In this document: positions 1-11,461 of the stretch, one piece after another | How positions within the stretch are numbered: position 1 is the first letter of the stretch | Layout: the number at the start of each line of letters is the position of its first letter | DNA from: Myotis daubentonii | Taxonomy: Eukaryota; Chordata; Mammalia; Chiroptera; Vespertilionidae | DNA length: 64,000 nucleotides | Direction: 5' to 3' | Assembly (NCBI RefSeq): GCF_963259705.1 | Contig: NC_081840.1 | Location: 4,459,062 to 4,523,061, forward strand | The notes under the pieces: generated by a model | Told to the model about the DNA's origin: nothing | The model's database searches: none | What the model saw: only the letters and a program-made list of their open reading frames with translations | Made by a program: the position numbers and the translations under genes

Positions 1-1597
1 GGGAAAGGCCCTGGGTTTCCATGGCCAGGAGGGTGCCTGCACAGCATCACGGAGCCTCACAAAGGAATGGAACCAGGTAGAGAAACAGAGACGTGACTTG
101 AAGGTGCAGACACACTGCTAGTAGGCAGATTGCCCGCACTCTATGCTCTGTCTGCCCCTCTCTCTCTCTCCCACACTTGCTCTCCCTCGCAGAGATGATT
201 TTGGTGGGGTCAGAGATTGGCCTGAAATCACCCAGCCGGGTAGAGGCGCCTGGACTCCGGCCGCTTGCACCCCCTCTATTCATCAGTGCGCCCTGGAAAC
301 GCTCCCCTTCCTCTGTAACGTTGCTTTTCATCCTCTTCCTGCATTTAAACCATGCACGTTCCAGAGGGCGGGTGGCAGATTCTGAGCTCAGCTTCTGCAC
401 CATCCTTCAAATTTTGTGCAACACCTTCTTTCTCGCCCCTACAAAGCATTCTTGAGTAATGAGTGAGAACATTTTTCCTGAGTCCATTTTTCTAATTAAA
501 TAGAAGTCAGGCCAGGCAAACAATTACGACTTATCTGAAACCAAGTTTTGCCAGTTTGGAAAGGCTAATAGAGAATCGCATCCAATACCTGGAAACACCC
601 CATAGAACTGAGTCTGGTGCTAAGACAAGCATGAAGAACACTTGGTATTTAACATCCAGCTTCATATTCAAAAATCACTAGAGATTTTTTTTTTTTTTTT
701 ACTGTTTTACAAGTGTAGAGATTTGGACCAATGTTATAATGTCAACCATGCATATTTGGTGACTCTTAATCTGACACAGAGCAGGAGACACCGATCAAAA
801 TTTCTGTGCGAATAGATATATGGTGTGGGAATATCCAACATTTCCTTTTATTTTCATCATTTAAATCAATATGAGTTCCAAATCATATGAATTGTAACAG
901 GAGCAGTTTATTTGGGGTGTCAATAGTAAATTTCTTGGAAATTTCCAAAGAGCATGTGAGGTGATGAAGGGGAGGAAAAAGAGCTCTATTCTATGCCTGT
1001 GTTGAGTGTGTTCTCAAAACACTTCCTTAAGTGTAAAGTAATTGCTCTTCAATTTAAACATGATAGGGTATGAAACTTTTATCAGATTCTTATTTAATCA
1101 AAGGAAACCTGGGTTATTTTAAACAATGGAAAAATACTTAGGTTAGATAATTTAATTAACTAGATGACCTCTAAGGCCTCCTAGCTTATCCATCTATTCA
1201 GATATTCATACTTTTGCAGCCATGCCTATATATCTGTCTTTCTCTCTCCATATTAAATAGCTGTGTGTATATGATTTTTAATATGCATGTATGAAAATGC
1301 CAAGGACCTGCCCTCATGGAGGATGGATTCTTCACCCAATGCCTGGGGCAACATTCAGTGACCTTGACTGAGTGTCAAGGTGCCCTTCTCTCATCACCCT
1401 GTGTCTTCTTTTACTGTGAAGACCCAGGAGACTGTCCTCAGCCCCATGGCTGCAATCCTTGTCTGTCCTCCAAGGGAATTGCATGCCACAGACAAAGTCA
1501 GTCCAAGGTGACTGCCCAGGAAAGGAAGAGGCTATACCAGGTGTGTTATAAAGGGGAAAAATGCATAGATAAAAAACATCAACAAAAATTAGTATCT
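1..1597. other. Unassigned single-copy DNA
   Basis: I recognise no gene or repeat family here. The first 450 bases are fairly GC-rich, and 450-1300 is AT-rich with a short T run near 686-700. Short open frames in several phases have no domain-like composition. Confidence 0.5.
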
Positions 1598-1818
1598 CCC
1601 TGACTAGTTTGGCTCAGTGGATAGAGCGTTGTCCTGCGGACTGAAGGGTCCCTGGTTTGATTCCAGTCAAGGGCATGTACCTTGGTTGCGGGCACATCCC
1701 CAGTAGGGCACGTGCAGGAGGCAGCTGATCAATGTTTCTCTCATTGATGTTTCTAACTCTCTATCCCTCTCCCTTCCTCTCTGTAAAAAATCAACAAAAT
1801 ATATTTTTTTAAAAAATA
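1598..1818 (+). repeat. Ves SINE (vespertilionid tRNA-derived)
   Basis: Full-length Ves copy in sense. A tRNA-like head carries the A box (GGCTCAGTGGATAGAGCG) and a B-box-like segment (GGTTTGATTCC). The body follows (GGGCATGTACC, GTGCAGGAGGCAGCTGATC), then a pyrimidine-rich stretch and an A-rich tail with AATCAACAAAATATA. A short imperfect TSD (AGTATC) lies at 1591-1596 and 1819-1824. Mobilised by L1 machinery; the internal RNA polymerase III boxes are still visible. Confidence 0.9.
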
Positions 1819-1824
1819 AGTATC

Positions 1825-2632
1825 AATCCCTTGTCATTTTCCCACCATGCAGTTCTCAGAACACCTTTGCAGCCGTTACTCACCCTGCCAGTGGGCGCGT
1901 TGGCCAGGGTTTGTGGAGTGAGTGGTCTGTGCACAGTGATTGGGGTCTGCCTGCCTCTGCCCTGAAGAACTGAGGGCAAAGGAGAGACATGTCAACTTTG
2001 AGAATGAAGTGAGGGGGACCCCCCTGCTGGTCTCAGATGAGGAGGAGGGAAAGAGTGGCCTGTGGATTCGGGCACGTGACCACACTGGCTCAGTCAGAGC
2101 TGCTGGAACCACCTCCGGCCGCTCGCTTGTCATCTCCGCTGCCTGAACTGGGGGCGAGGACCCCTGTGAATTGAGTCAAAGCAACTCCACATCGAGGTAT
2201 GTCAGTCTGTTCCATGCCTCTTCATCTTCCTTTTTGACCTTTTATTTCACAGAAAGAAACTCCCCAGGAGATGGATGCAATGGGACCAGGACTTAAACAA
2301 AATCACACCCCCTTTCAGCACCTCAACTTCTGTTCTCAAAGGGCCAAAGACAGACTGAGAGGAAAGCCCATGTCCTGTGGGTGCGGGAGGGCGGCCCTCC
2401 AACCTATGGGGGCCTGTCACTGGGAAGAACAGTAGCACTTACTCTAGTCAGCCAGTGCACAGGAAGTCACGGGAGACAGGGACTGGCTCAGTATAAAGAA
2501 TCACTCCCTGGCGCTCAGAGCTGTCACCATCCCACATCAGCTGCCTCACTGTGAGCATGAAATAATGTGGCGACAGCAGTGGCAATGGCATGATGATGGT
2601 CATATGTGACCAGCATTATGGACCACCACGCC
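1825..2632. other. Unassigned DNA
   Basis: No recognised gene or repeat. The region 1880-2150 is open in several frames on both strands but shows no conserved domain, so I do not call a gene. Confidence 0.45.
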
Positions 2633-2716
2633 CCTTCCACGTGATGTGCAATGCACCTGGGTTGTGGTACCATCCCTTCCATGTGACATGCTATGCACCT
2701 GGGTCATGGTACCATC
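2633..2716. repeat. 42-bp tandem duplication (two units)
   Basis: Units 2633-2674 and 2675-2716 are adjacent and equal in length. Both begin CCTTCCA and contain ATGCACCTGGGT and TGGTACCATC. They differ at a handful of positions, so the duplication is not recent. Confidence 0.85.
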
Positions 2717-2719
2717 CCT

Positions 2720-2870
2720 GTGAGGCAGGCTCAAGCACCTATGACAAGTGAGGAAGCTGAGGCTCTGCAGGGTTTAGCGAATCTCATAGACTCTCCAGAC
2801 TAATACTGAGCGAAGCCCACGCCGGGCTGGGCCCCCGGCCTTTGAGCTGCAACTCCATGGTTATCTCACA
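2720..2870 (+). repeat. Possible MIR fragment
   Basis: The order GTGAGGAAGCTGAGGCTCTG, then a stretch like the MIR core followed by CCGGGCTGGGCCC, resembles a decayed sense MIR. The match is short and I rate it low. Confidence 0.3.
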
Positions 2871-3234
2871 CTCTCCACCACCAGCAGAGGTCAGGACGCC
2901 AGTGGAGGGTCACCAGGATGATTCTGGGCAGGATTCCAGCTCCGTAGGGGGCTCAGATGGGAGCAAGTGAACGTCCCTCCCTGGGGCTAACAGCCTGGCG
3001 CCTCCCAGGTGACCAGAGGGTCCGTGATCGCTCAGGTAGATCTCAGACACGCTGGGGGGTGAGGAGACACCTGACCTCCAGCCTTTGACCTTTTCTGTGT
3101 GGTGCCCAGTGACTCCACACACCGTCCCCTTTGCCAGAAGTGCTGTTCTCGTCTTCTCCCTACAACTCTTAGTGTTAGCTTAATGGTTAGACACATATGT
3201 GTAGGAAAGGACCCTAAAATCCACTGTCATCTTC

Positions 3235-3687
3235 TTAGTCCTTTAGTCCCAGCCCCCCTCAAATAACCACATCTTGTAATTCTCAAGCTGATCTGCAAAT
3301 AAGCTACAGTTCCTAGACCCTTGATTAGACTATAAATGCATTGAGGGCAGGATCTAAGTCCTATGTATGAATCTTTTTTTAAAAAATATATTTTATTGAT
3401 TTTTTACAGAGAGGAAGGGAGAGAGATAGAGAGCTAGAAACATCGATGAGAGAGAAACACTGATCAGCTGCCTCCTGCACACCCCTACTGGGGATGTGCC
3501 CGCAACCAAGGTACATGCCCTTGACCGGAATCGAACCTGGGGCCCTTCAGTCCACAGGCCGCCGCTCTATCCACTGAACCAAACCGGTTACGGCTCTATG
3601 TATGAATCTTAAACGTCTCTGTCACTGGTATATTGCAGATGCTAAGTAAAGAATGAATGAATGAATGAATGAATGAATGAATGAATG
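3235..3687 (+). repeat. L2-type LINE 3' end, split by a Ves SINE
   Basis: The segment AAATGCATTGAGGGCAGGAT before the Ves insertion, and GATGCTAAGTAAAGAATGAATG after it, match the layout of an L2 3' terminus (ends in GAATG repeats). The GAATGAAT microsatellite at 3651-3687 is the usual L2 tail. The Ves copy at 3376-3595 sits inside and so is younger. Confidence 0.65.
3376..3595 (-). repeat. Ves SINE, exact 15-bp TSD
   Basis: Antisense full-length Ves: a T-rich start with ATATTTTATTGATT, then GAGAGGAAGGGAGAGAGATA, CATCGATGAGAGAGAAACAC and the tRNA-like head in reverse (CTCTATCCACTGAACC). TSD CTATGTATGAATCTT is identical at 3361-3375 and 3596-3610, so insertion is comparatively recent. It interrupts an L2 end. 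Confidence 0.95.
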
Positions 3688-4311
3688 AGCTTATAGAAAA
3701 TGCTTCCCTTAGGATATCCAAATGTTATCTCTGCCATAAGCCCACAAGTCTTCAGCTCCTGGTGCAAGACAGGTAACCACACCTGGAGGTGCGGCCAGCT
3801 CAGATGTGAGAAGGTCCCCTGGCTGCTAATCCGGGTTTCCCTGGAGGTGCCAGCCACACAGCCACAGCCTCCTGAGCATAGCAAGCTCCATATGTGAGTC
3901 CCGAGTCTGCTAAATCACCCCAGCCTAAATGTGAGCATTTCTAAAGTGTTACACAATGTTGCAATAGTGTTTTTACAAAACAAAGGCTGAATTACTGGAA
4001 GCCATTTTCGACCTGAAAGAGGCGCCCTGGTGGTACCATTAGTGACACAATGGAAAGAAGTGTATGTGAGTGTCACAGTGGGGACTCAGCCGGGGAACAT
4101 CTGCTTGGTCAGTGGGGAAGGGGTGATGAGGGGCCATGGTGGGAGCCACACTGGGAAAGGGCCAAGAGCGAGGGTGGAAAGTAGCCAACAATGAAGAAGT
4201 TGAAGGCAAATTCGAGTCAAGTAAGGTCCCCAGGGACCAACTACACTGAGACAAGATGGTAGGTAAGACTTAGGTACTAGAGTCAGGAGCTCTGTTTGAG
4301 ACTAGAGGCCC
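3688..4311. other. Unassigned DNA
   Basis: No recognised repeat or gene between the L2 tail and the Helitron. Short open frames overlap on both strands without domain content. Confidence 0.45.
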
Positions 4312-4494
4312 GGTGCATGACACCCATGCACTCTGGGGACGGGGGAGGTGTCCCTCAGCCCAGCCTGCACTCTCTCCAATCTGGGACCCCTCGGGGAATG
4401 TCGGATTGCCGGTTTAGGCCCGATCCCACAGGATCCCACAGGGACCTGGCCTAAACCGGCAGACGGAAATCCCTTTCACAATCCAGGGCTGCTG

Positions 4495-4680
4495 GCTCCT
4501 AACCACTCCCTTGCCTGCCAGCCTGGTCACCCCCTAACCACTACCCTGCCAGCCTGATTGACACCTAACTGCTCCCCTGCTAGCCCAATCGTCCCCAACT
4601 GCCCTCCCCTGCAGGCCTGCCCTCCCAACTGCCCTCCCCTGCAGGCCTGGTCACCCCCAACTGCCCTCCCCTGCCAGGCA
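4495..4680. repeat. C-rich tandem array inside the Helitron
   Basis: Units of roughly 25-40 bases repeat CCAACTGCCCTCCCCTGC and AGCCTGGTCACCCCC with drift from left to right. The right-hand units are nearly identical and the left-hand ones decayed, as expected of an array growing at one end. Confidence 0.75.
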
Positions 4681-4709
4681 TCTTGTGATGATGTGGGGGC
4701 AGCCATCTT

Positions 4710-4921
4710 TTTTAATATATTTTATTGATTTTTTTACAGAGAGGAAGGGAGAGGGATAGAGAGTTAGAAACATTGATCAGAGAGAAACATTGATCAGCTG
4801 CTTCCTGCACACTCCTTACCGGGGATGTGCCCACAACCAAGGTATATGCCCTTGACCGGAATCAAACCTGGGACCCTTCAGTCTGCAGGCCGATGCTCTA
4901 TCCACTGAGCCAGCTAGGGCA
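4710..4921 (-). repeat. Ves SINE inside the Helitron
   Basis: Antisense full-length Ves with intact body and head (CTCTATCCACTGAGCC). TSD TGGGGGCAGCCATCTT is identical at 4694-4709 and 4922-4937, and both copies are Helitron sequence, so this insertion is later than the Helitron. Confidence 0.95.
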
Positions 4922-5028
4922 TGGGGGCAGCCATCTTGTGACAACATGGGGACATGGGGCAGCTGTGGCCATCTTGTGACGCAAGGGCGTGAGGCTCAAT
5001 TTGCGTATTACCTTTTTATTATATAGGA

Positions 5029-6738
5029 TATTATGTAGGATCTTAGTTCACACTCAAACTTTACTCTGTTGGTAATAAGACCCTTCACAGCAGTCCATGC
5101 TTTGGGGCTGTATTAATAGTGGTAGGGTGTCGGGAATAGGGAGGGGCCTATAGACCACACGAGACATTTAAATTCCGACCCCTGACTTTACAGAGGATTT
5201 GCAGGACAATATCCTCAAGGAAGGGGGGCTGAAATGAGGATGACTTGGAAAATCAGGGCATGCAAAGAAAAACATAAAATAATTAAAGTCATCTTGAAAA
5301 GAAAATAATGACGTCTGGGGGCATGGCTTGTCCTTCGCTAGCTGAAGTCCTATAATGGGGTCCTGAAATGTGTTTCCCTCAAATCCCTGCCTTGTGTGGG
5401 GCTCTCAGTTGTGCAGGGGTAGATGGATAGGCGAGAGAACATGGAGGGCATGACATGACTGACAGGTGAGGGATGAACGCCTGGAACCTTGGAAAGAAAC
5501 ATGGAACAGGATGCTCTCCCTTCCGGGGACCGAGGACATTCTAACAGACTGAACTTCTAAGCGAGACATCACCTGCTCAGAAGGTAAGGCTTTTCTGTGT
5601 TTTCGGACGTGTAAGCACAAAGGAACAAGACCACCCATGCAGAATGCTGACCCAGGACCCCTGTGTCGGAGGAGGCGATGACCTCCAGGAGGCTGCCTGA
5701 GCTTTGGGTCAGTTTCACTACTTCCCACTGAACTGATGACAAACCCTACCCACAGCGGCTCACACAGTGAGGCTACATGAGTGTTTGGGGGGTGGAGGGG
5801 CAGGGCAGCTTGTGGGCTGGTGGTCTGGGGGCTCAATAATGCCTCCACACTCTGAGCTGAGCTCCTCAGCAAGCATGGGCTGCCACAGGTCTAGGGAACA
5901 TGGGCTGACACAGGGTAGATGGTGCTGGGAGTGTGCTGGGAGTGTGGGCACTGGCAGATCCCCAGGTCCCCAGAGAGGAGCTGGATGGAGCCTCTCTTCC
6001 CTGAAGTGCCTGGTGGAGCAGGAAGGAAAAGGGACTTGATTAGGGAAGGGTGGGGGTGGGAGCCATGGTGCTGTGCAGGTACCAGTAGTCACCACCATGT
6101 TGTACGCTCTCTTTTCATCTAAGACTTTAACTCAGGAGTCTGTGATGTCTTCTAAATATTGATGTTTTGATCGTTTATTGCACTTGGTAGTTGATACTAC
6201 AAAGGCACATGTGTATCTCTCCTTGATACTTCACTGTTCTAGAGCTCTCTCGTTCTTGGCAGGTCCATGGGAATGAGGTGTGCCTGTGTGTTCCTTTGAA
6301 TTATGAGCTAAATTGCAACCCACTTGTCACTCAGTAGGACATTCCATGTCAGTGGGATGTGTGTTTGTGTGAATATAAGTGTGTATATATTCATCTACAC
6401 ATCTACACATACATTTACACATACATTTACGTATGAAGGAATTGAGTATCAAGTATGTGCATGTATATTGAACTTAGGTGAAGAATGAAAGAATGAAATA
6501 TGACATCCCTCATTTTTCGTAAGGATTGTCTACTAGTCCACTGTGTGTGTGTAACAAAAACTTGTAAATGAGTTTTCATTAATGAATAATCAGGGCACTT
6601 ACCATATTTTAATTCTACGAAAAGTGCTAAAGTAAGTGCGTTCATACATTCGTTTCACAAACACTTTGGCATGAAATCACCATGTCAAAGTGCGAGCGTC
6701 TGCTCTGACACACACTGCCCAGTATCCCTCAGGCGGTC
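5029..6738. other. Unassigned DNA
   Basis: No recognised element. A minus-strand open frame of 155 codons (5405-5872) has no domain I can name. A small CATCTACACATACATTTACA repeat lies at about 6393-6436. Confidence 0.45.
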
Positions 6739-6800
6739 CACACTCCACACAGCCCCCGCACTCCACAGCCCCCCGCACTCCACAGCCCCCACTCTCCACC
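6739..6800. repeat. Short GC-rich tandem repeat
   Basis: About four copies of CACTCCACAGCCCCC with one- to three-base length variation. Confidence 0.75.
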
Positions 6801-6807
6801 CACACGG

Positions 6808-6990
6808 GGTTTATTAGACTCTTTGATCTTTGCCAATGTGATCAATGAGAACCAGTATCTCATTTTAGTTGCAATTTGCATTTCTCTTATCAGAAGTAAA
6901 GCTTGCCTATCTTCACATGCATAAAAGCCATTTTCACCCCCTTCTCTATAAACTACCTTTCTCATCCCTCATCCATTTTCCCCCTAAACT
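6808..6990 (-). repeat. L1 3' fragment (antisense)
   Basis: The run GATCTTTGCCAATGTGATCA, TATCTCATTTTAGTTGCAAT, TTGCATTTCTCTTATCAG and GCATAAAAGCCATTTT follows the order of a mammalian L1 ORF2/3' region read in reverse. It is heavily decayed. Confidence 0.6.
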
Positions 6991-6999
6991 CACTCTAAC

Positions 7000-9243
7000 T
7001 CCTTAAATGACTAAGTTCCCAAGAAAGCGGCCAAGCCTCTTTCCATCTTTTAGACGGAACCTGTGCCAACGTGAACGAACTCACACCTCTTCTCTCTTCT
7101 GTGGACCCCAGTCCCTGACGACAGGCATCCTGGTTGTCAGCTGTCTCCACCCAGATCCAGGCAGGCCCCAACCAAGCCCAGCCCCTCTGGGTACAGCCCA
7201 GGAGGTGAGCTCCCCCAGGGTGCGCTGTGGCCCCAGCCAGAGCGGGGAGGTGTGCTTCTGGGCTGCTGCTCGGCCTGCTGCAAGGCGGGCAGAATGGAGC
7301 ACGTGTCTCTCATTCCCATTCTTCCAGGCTCATCACTGGTCTCCCATGTTCAACCCCAAAGGCCAGGAGTAAAGCCAAAACCTTCCATTAGAGACACCAG
7401 CTGGGCAGCTGCCAAGGCTGACCCCAGAGTTGGGAGGCCAGATTCAGACCTGGTCCCCTCAGTCTTTCCCTCCCTGACCCGATGCCTGGTCACATCCCTG
7501 AGTTGACCCCTCAGAACCAGATCCTCCCGGACCACCTTTCAAAAGGCACCACTCCTCAGTTTCGGGGACTCTCCCCAAGGCCCAGTTCCGAGGACAGAGG
7601 TGGTCCCGAGCAGAGCGCCCCCTGTGGCCCGAGAGTGCATCCTCATCCCTGCTCTGCCTGTGTCAGGACATATGAATTATTAACAAGACTTCTGCTTTCA
7701 GTGCCCGGCTCTTGCTTCCTCCACATTAATTGCTGAGGCCTCTATTTGATTACAAACATACTTCGTCAATGTTTTCATTGTTGCTTTCTGGAGCGGCCTT
7801 TGTATGAAAGTGTTCGAATGTCAAGAAGTCAACCGCAGGCAGGCAAACATCCTCCCCACCACCACCCCCCACCACCCCCGCTGGCCTGGAAAAGCCGTGT
7901 AAAGTGGACGCCTGGCAAATGAAGTCATTGGAAATGAAACCCACTTCAGGACAATGGTGAATATAATGTGTCATTTCTCAGAAAAGGGGCGGGAGCCCTT
8001 CTTCCAGCAGCTGGGCATTTCTCAGAGAGGAAGCTGAAGTCAACATACAAAATCCGAGTGGGGGTCCAGGGTGTCCCCTATTCTGCTTTGTTGACCTCAA
8101 ATCACGCATGACCTCTCCAAGCCTCTCTTGACTCACCTGCAAAGTGGGAGCCGCGAGTCCGTCCCATCCTCCGTCACATAAAGGCTCCAGGCAAAGCAGC
8201 TTCACCAAGCGCCATCCTCTCCAGGTTGCATCCTGTCTATTGCTTTACCCAAAGGATGCACTGTCACACCTGGAAAGATGCAGTTGAACAAACATTTAGC
8301 CAACACCGCTGGCCCTTGTGGGCTGGGTGTGCTGCCTGGGCCCGGGCTAGGGGTTTCGTAGGTTGTGTGGATGAATGAATATTTATGGGCTCATCTTCTA
8401 GGACCTGCCAAATCAAGGAGGAGCGCACACACTATCCAGCAGTGGGGATTCGACCGGGGAAGGTATTGTGCCAATGGTGAAGGTGACCTTGAGTTGGCCA
8501 TGACTTAAATGTTAACCAGAAGAATCCCTTTGTTGTCATTGCTGTTGTTGGTACCATTGCTTGCTAAATAACTGTGGTTATTTCTCACAAAGGAAATGCA
8601 TGTTTCTTATGAAATCACATGAAATATGAGCCAAGAGAAGGTGAAAATCACCCCTAATTACACTACCAAGATGTCGATAGTGTGATTATAGTGCAATACC
8701 ATCATGGCTTCTATTCCATTAGAAACATCATTCCACTTCCAGAAAATAAAAACAATGTGTCACTGAAAGGCGCTTGGGTTGGCACTTGGCACTGCGAAGG
8801 CAAAACCAAGAAGCAGTTCAATTTCATTGCAAGTAGAGAAAGTTCAAACAAATCGAACTGAGGGTGGCTCCTTCCAGGCACCACGTGGGGAGAAGCGGGG
8901 GGACGCCCGGCGATCACGAGGACTCACCCCCGCCACTCACCTCTGCTTCTGACGGGGGAGAAGCCACTTCGCAACACTTAGGTGAAAATGCATGTTTTCA
9001 ATTTGTGTAAATATGCCCATTCAGCTCCTACAACCCATCAGACTGTCAGGGAAACACGATGAATTTCAATAAACCCGATATTTAGCCAAATACAGCAAAA
9101 TTTTATAATCACATCTTTCCAGAAGGTGAGAAATGAAAATGCATTAATCGGGAACTATCATAGGTGGGACCGCCCGACCGTGTCTTGAAAAGATACATGT
9201 TACATGCGGAGAAGACTGTGAGTGTAATCATTAACGTGGATGT
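7000..9243. other. Unassigned mostly single-copy DNA
   Basis: No gene recognised. A C-rich run (CCACCACCACCCCCCACC) lies near 7856-7879. The stretch 8070-8200 resembles a decayed antisense MIR. The parts 7650-7990 and 8520-9200 are AT-richer, lack recognised repeats and are candidate conserved noncoding sequence (see findings). Confidence 0.4.
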
Positions 9244-9257
9244 CTACATGAGGGGCC

Positions 9258-9485
9258 CCTTTTTAAAAATATATATATTTGTATTTATTTCAGAGTGAAA
9301 GGGAGAGGGATAGAGAGAGATAGAAACATCAGTGACGAGAGAGAATCATTGATAGGCTGCCTCTTGCACACCCCACACAGGGGATCAAGCCCACAACCCT
9401 GGCATGTGCCCTGACCAGGAATCAAACTGTGACCTCCTGGTTCATACATAGGTCGATCCTCAACCCCTGAGACATGCCTGTCAGA
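9258..9485 (-). repeat. Older Ves-related SINE
   Basis: Antisense SINE of an older subfamily. The body reads GGCATGTGCCCTGACCAGGA and GACCTCCTGGTTCATACATA rather than the young Ves form. Imperfect TSD: CTACATGAGGGGCC at about 9244-9257 against CTACATGGGGTGCC at 9486-9499. Confidence 0.85.
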
Positions 9486-9499
9486 CTACATGGGGTGCC

Positions 9500-10510
9500 T
9501 GAAGAGAAGAAGAAGGGGACTCTCACATGTGGGTGAGGGGGGCGGGGTGTTTCGGGGGTGGCTAACGTGCACCCTCTACATGCCTGGGACTTTTGCAACC
9601 ATCCCATTGGCTCCAAAGAGCATTGGAGGAGCTGGGCGTGAGCGGTGGGACCAGGCAGCGCTCCCCCTGCTTCTTCTCCAGCCCTGTCACCCTGGACAAA
9701 CCCCTTGAACCCCCTAAGCCTCCTTTACCGAATGTGCCAGGGAGGGAGTCCACTGGGCTCTTCCCTGGGGGACAGTTAGGGCCCAGGTCTACCGAGGCAC
9801 CTTGCATTGCATTGCAGGGAAGGCTGGCCAGCGTGCGGGAGGCACAGTCAGCGTCATCGAAAGGGGAGGCGCTGGAGGATGGGGCCTCGAGAAAAACCAT
9901 CCAGACACCGAAGCACAGGCACAAACCAGGTCCGTGGACTTGGCGCAGGTTGCCCTTGGCAACACCATCAGGAAGGCCTCTAGGTTTAGAGATCTTCTCG
10001 GCCTGGTCCCCGGGCCACGGAGGAACCCACCACCAAGCTGCCAGGAGTAGCTGATGCTGCCACCGGACACCCCAAGCCTCAGGCAGGCGGCCTGGCTGCC
10101 CCCTCAGATTCCTGTGTACCTCCAGCCTCCCTGCTCATAAACATCCCATAGATTCAGAGTGAGAGGGAGACGCACTGCCGCTCTGACCCAGCCCCCGGGA
10201 ACCAGCCCCCATGGGGGGAGCCGCCTGCTCCCTGAAGCCTAGGAGGCTGCGGGGATGAACCTCAAATGGCTGAATGGCCGAAGGGTTCGGCACCATTCAT
10301 CACGCCTCTGCCATGCCACCTGCCACGACCAAATCAGCCCCGACACCCCTCTCCGGTCCACCCGCTCCCGCACAACAAAGCCCAAACGAGGTTCGAGGTT
10401 CGTGACTTCTTGCTTTGGCGTGCAGGGCTCTGGGACCACAGGGAACACCTGTTCTTCCCCATCTTAAAGGACGCCTGTTGCTATGGAAAGGGACTCATCT
10501 TTGAAGTCCC
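9500..10510. other. Unassigned GC-rich DNA
   Basis: Fairly GC-rich with overlapping open frames of 80-153 codons on both strands, which is expected from composition. A weak antisense MIR-like stretch lies at 9670-9735. CpG density does not look high enough for an island, and I see no splice-flanked exon. Confidence 0.4.
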
Positions 10511-10511
10511 C

Positions 10512-10665
10512 CCTTTTTTTTATTGGGGATGACGCTGGTTAACAAAAGGATACAGGTTTTAGGTGCGCAATTCCACACACATCACCTATACACTGCATCG
10601 TGTGGCCACCACCCCAGCCAAGTCTCCGTCGGTCACCATGTATCCCGGGTGCCCTCCTCACTTTC
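10512..10665 (-). repeat. Bat L1 3' end (5'-truncated)
   Basis: It starts with TTTTTTTTATTGGGGATGAC (reverse of the L1 tail) and continues ACAGGTTTTAGGTGCGCAAT and ACCACCCCAGCCAAGTCTCC. This is the same 3' UTR layout as the copy at 14048-14975. Truncation about 150 bases in is typical of L1 insertion. Confidence 0.7.
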
Positions 10666-11261
10666 ATTTCTGAACATAAGGACCGACTGCTCATGGGAGC
10701 AGGAGGTCCTGACGCAGCACTGTGGGCTGAGCACTGTGCCCCAAGCGTGGCTGGGTTCTGTGGCCTGGGGGGCATCCAGGGACTCAGCAGGACTCAGCGG
10801 CTGTCAACCAGAGGCGACATTGCTCCCCTGGGTGCATTCTGTAACGTCTAGAGCCAGTTTTTGTTGTCACAACTTGGGGTGTGTGTGTGTGTGTAAGGGG
10901 AGGGCTGTGGGCATCCAGCAGATGGAAGCAAGGATGCTGTCAACCACCCACACACACAGGACGGTCCCCACCTGACAACTGATCCAGCCCAATGTTCACA
11001 TCGCCACGGCTCAGAAACCCACATCTAACGGGCAAGTGCGTTTGTCAAAAGCTTAAAAACTATTTTATCAGGCAAACAAATAAGGCCTTAGAAGGCATAC
11101 AGAAAATAGAACCCACGTGATTTTTTTCTTGCTCTGTATATTCCACCATCTCTATAATAGAATATGTACACTATAAATATGTACATTTATATTACAAATC
11201 TATCCTATGTAAAATGATATATGATTACTATAATTGTTAATGTGATTACATGTGATAATTA
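10666..11261. other. Unassigned DNA with GT microsatellite
   Basis: A (GT)n run lies at about 10879-10896 and a short CA run at about 10949-10958. The last 150 bases before the Helitron are AT-rich. Confidence 0.45.
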
Positions 11262-11461
11262 TCTATATATATAAAAAGCTAATATGCAAAGTGTCCACTC
11301 AGGAGTTTGACTGGGAGACCAGGAGTTTGATCGCTCGCTGTGCACTGACTACCAGGGGGTGGTGTGAAATAAAGGAAGGCCCAGCCGGCAGCCAAAGGCC
11401 CTGATTGCTGGCCTGGCCTAGGGACCCTTCCTATGCACGAATTCATGCACCGGGCCTCTAG
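11262..11461 (+). mobile_element. Minimal HeliBat-type Helitron (200 bp)
   Basis: 5' end TCTATATATATAAAAAGCTA; 3' end with hairpin TGCACGAATTCATGCA followed by CCGGGCCTCTAG. Flanked by A (11261) and T (11462), with no TSD. No coding capacity; it would depend on an autonomous Helitron's Rep/helicase in trans. One of the shortest intact copies in the window, with both termini clean. Confidence 0.92.

Larger units (their letters stand above)
4312..5028 (-). mobile_element. HeliBat-type non-autonomous Helitron
   Basis: Antisense rolling-circle element. Its 3' end lies at 4312 (plus strand CTAGAGGCCCGGTGCATGA, reverse of the hairpin-plus-CTAG terminus). Its 5' end lies at 5028 (plus strand TTTTTATTATATAGGA, reverse of TCCTATATAATAAAAA). 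On the element's own strand it is flanked by A on the 5' side and T on the 3' side, the standard Helitron target, with no TSD. No Rep/helicase reading frame is present. A Ves SINE (4710-4921) is inserted in it, and a C-rich tandem array occupies 4495-4680. Confidence 0.88.

Noticed and set aside
9500..10450. Possible CpG island or promoter
   Set aside because: GC-rich but CpG is not dense by eye, and no downstream exon is recognised.
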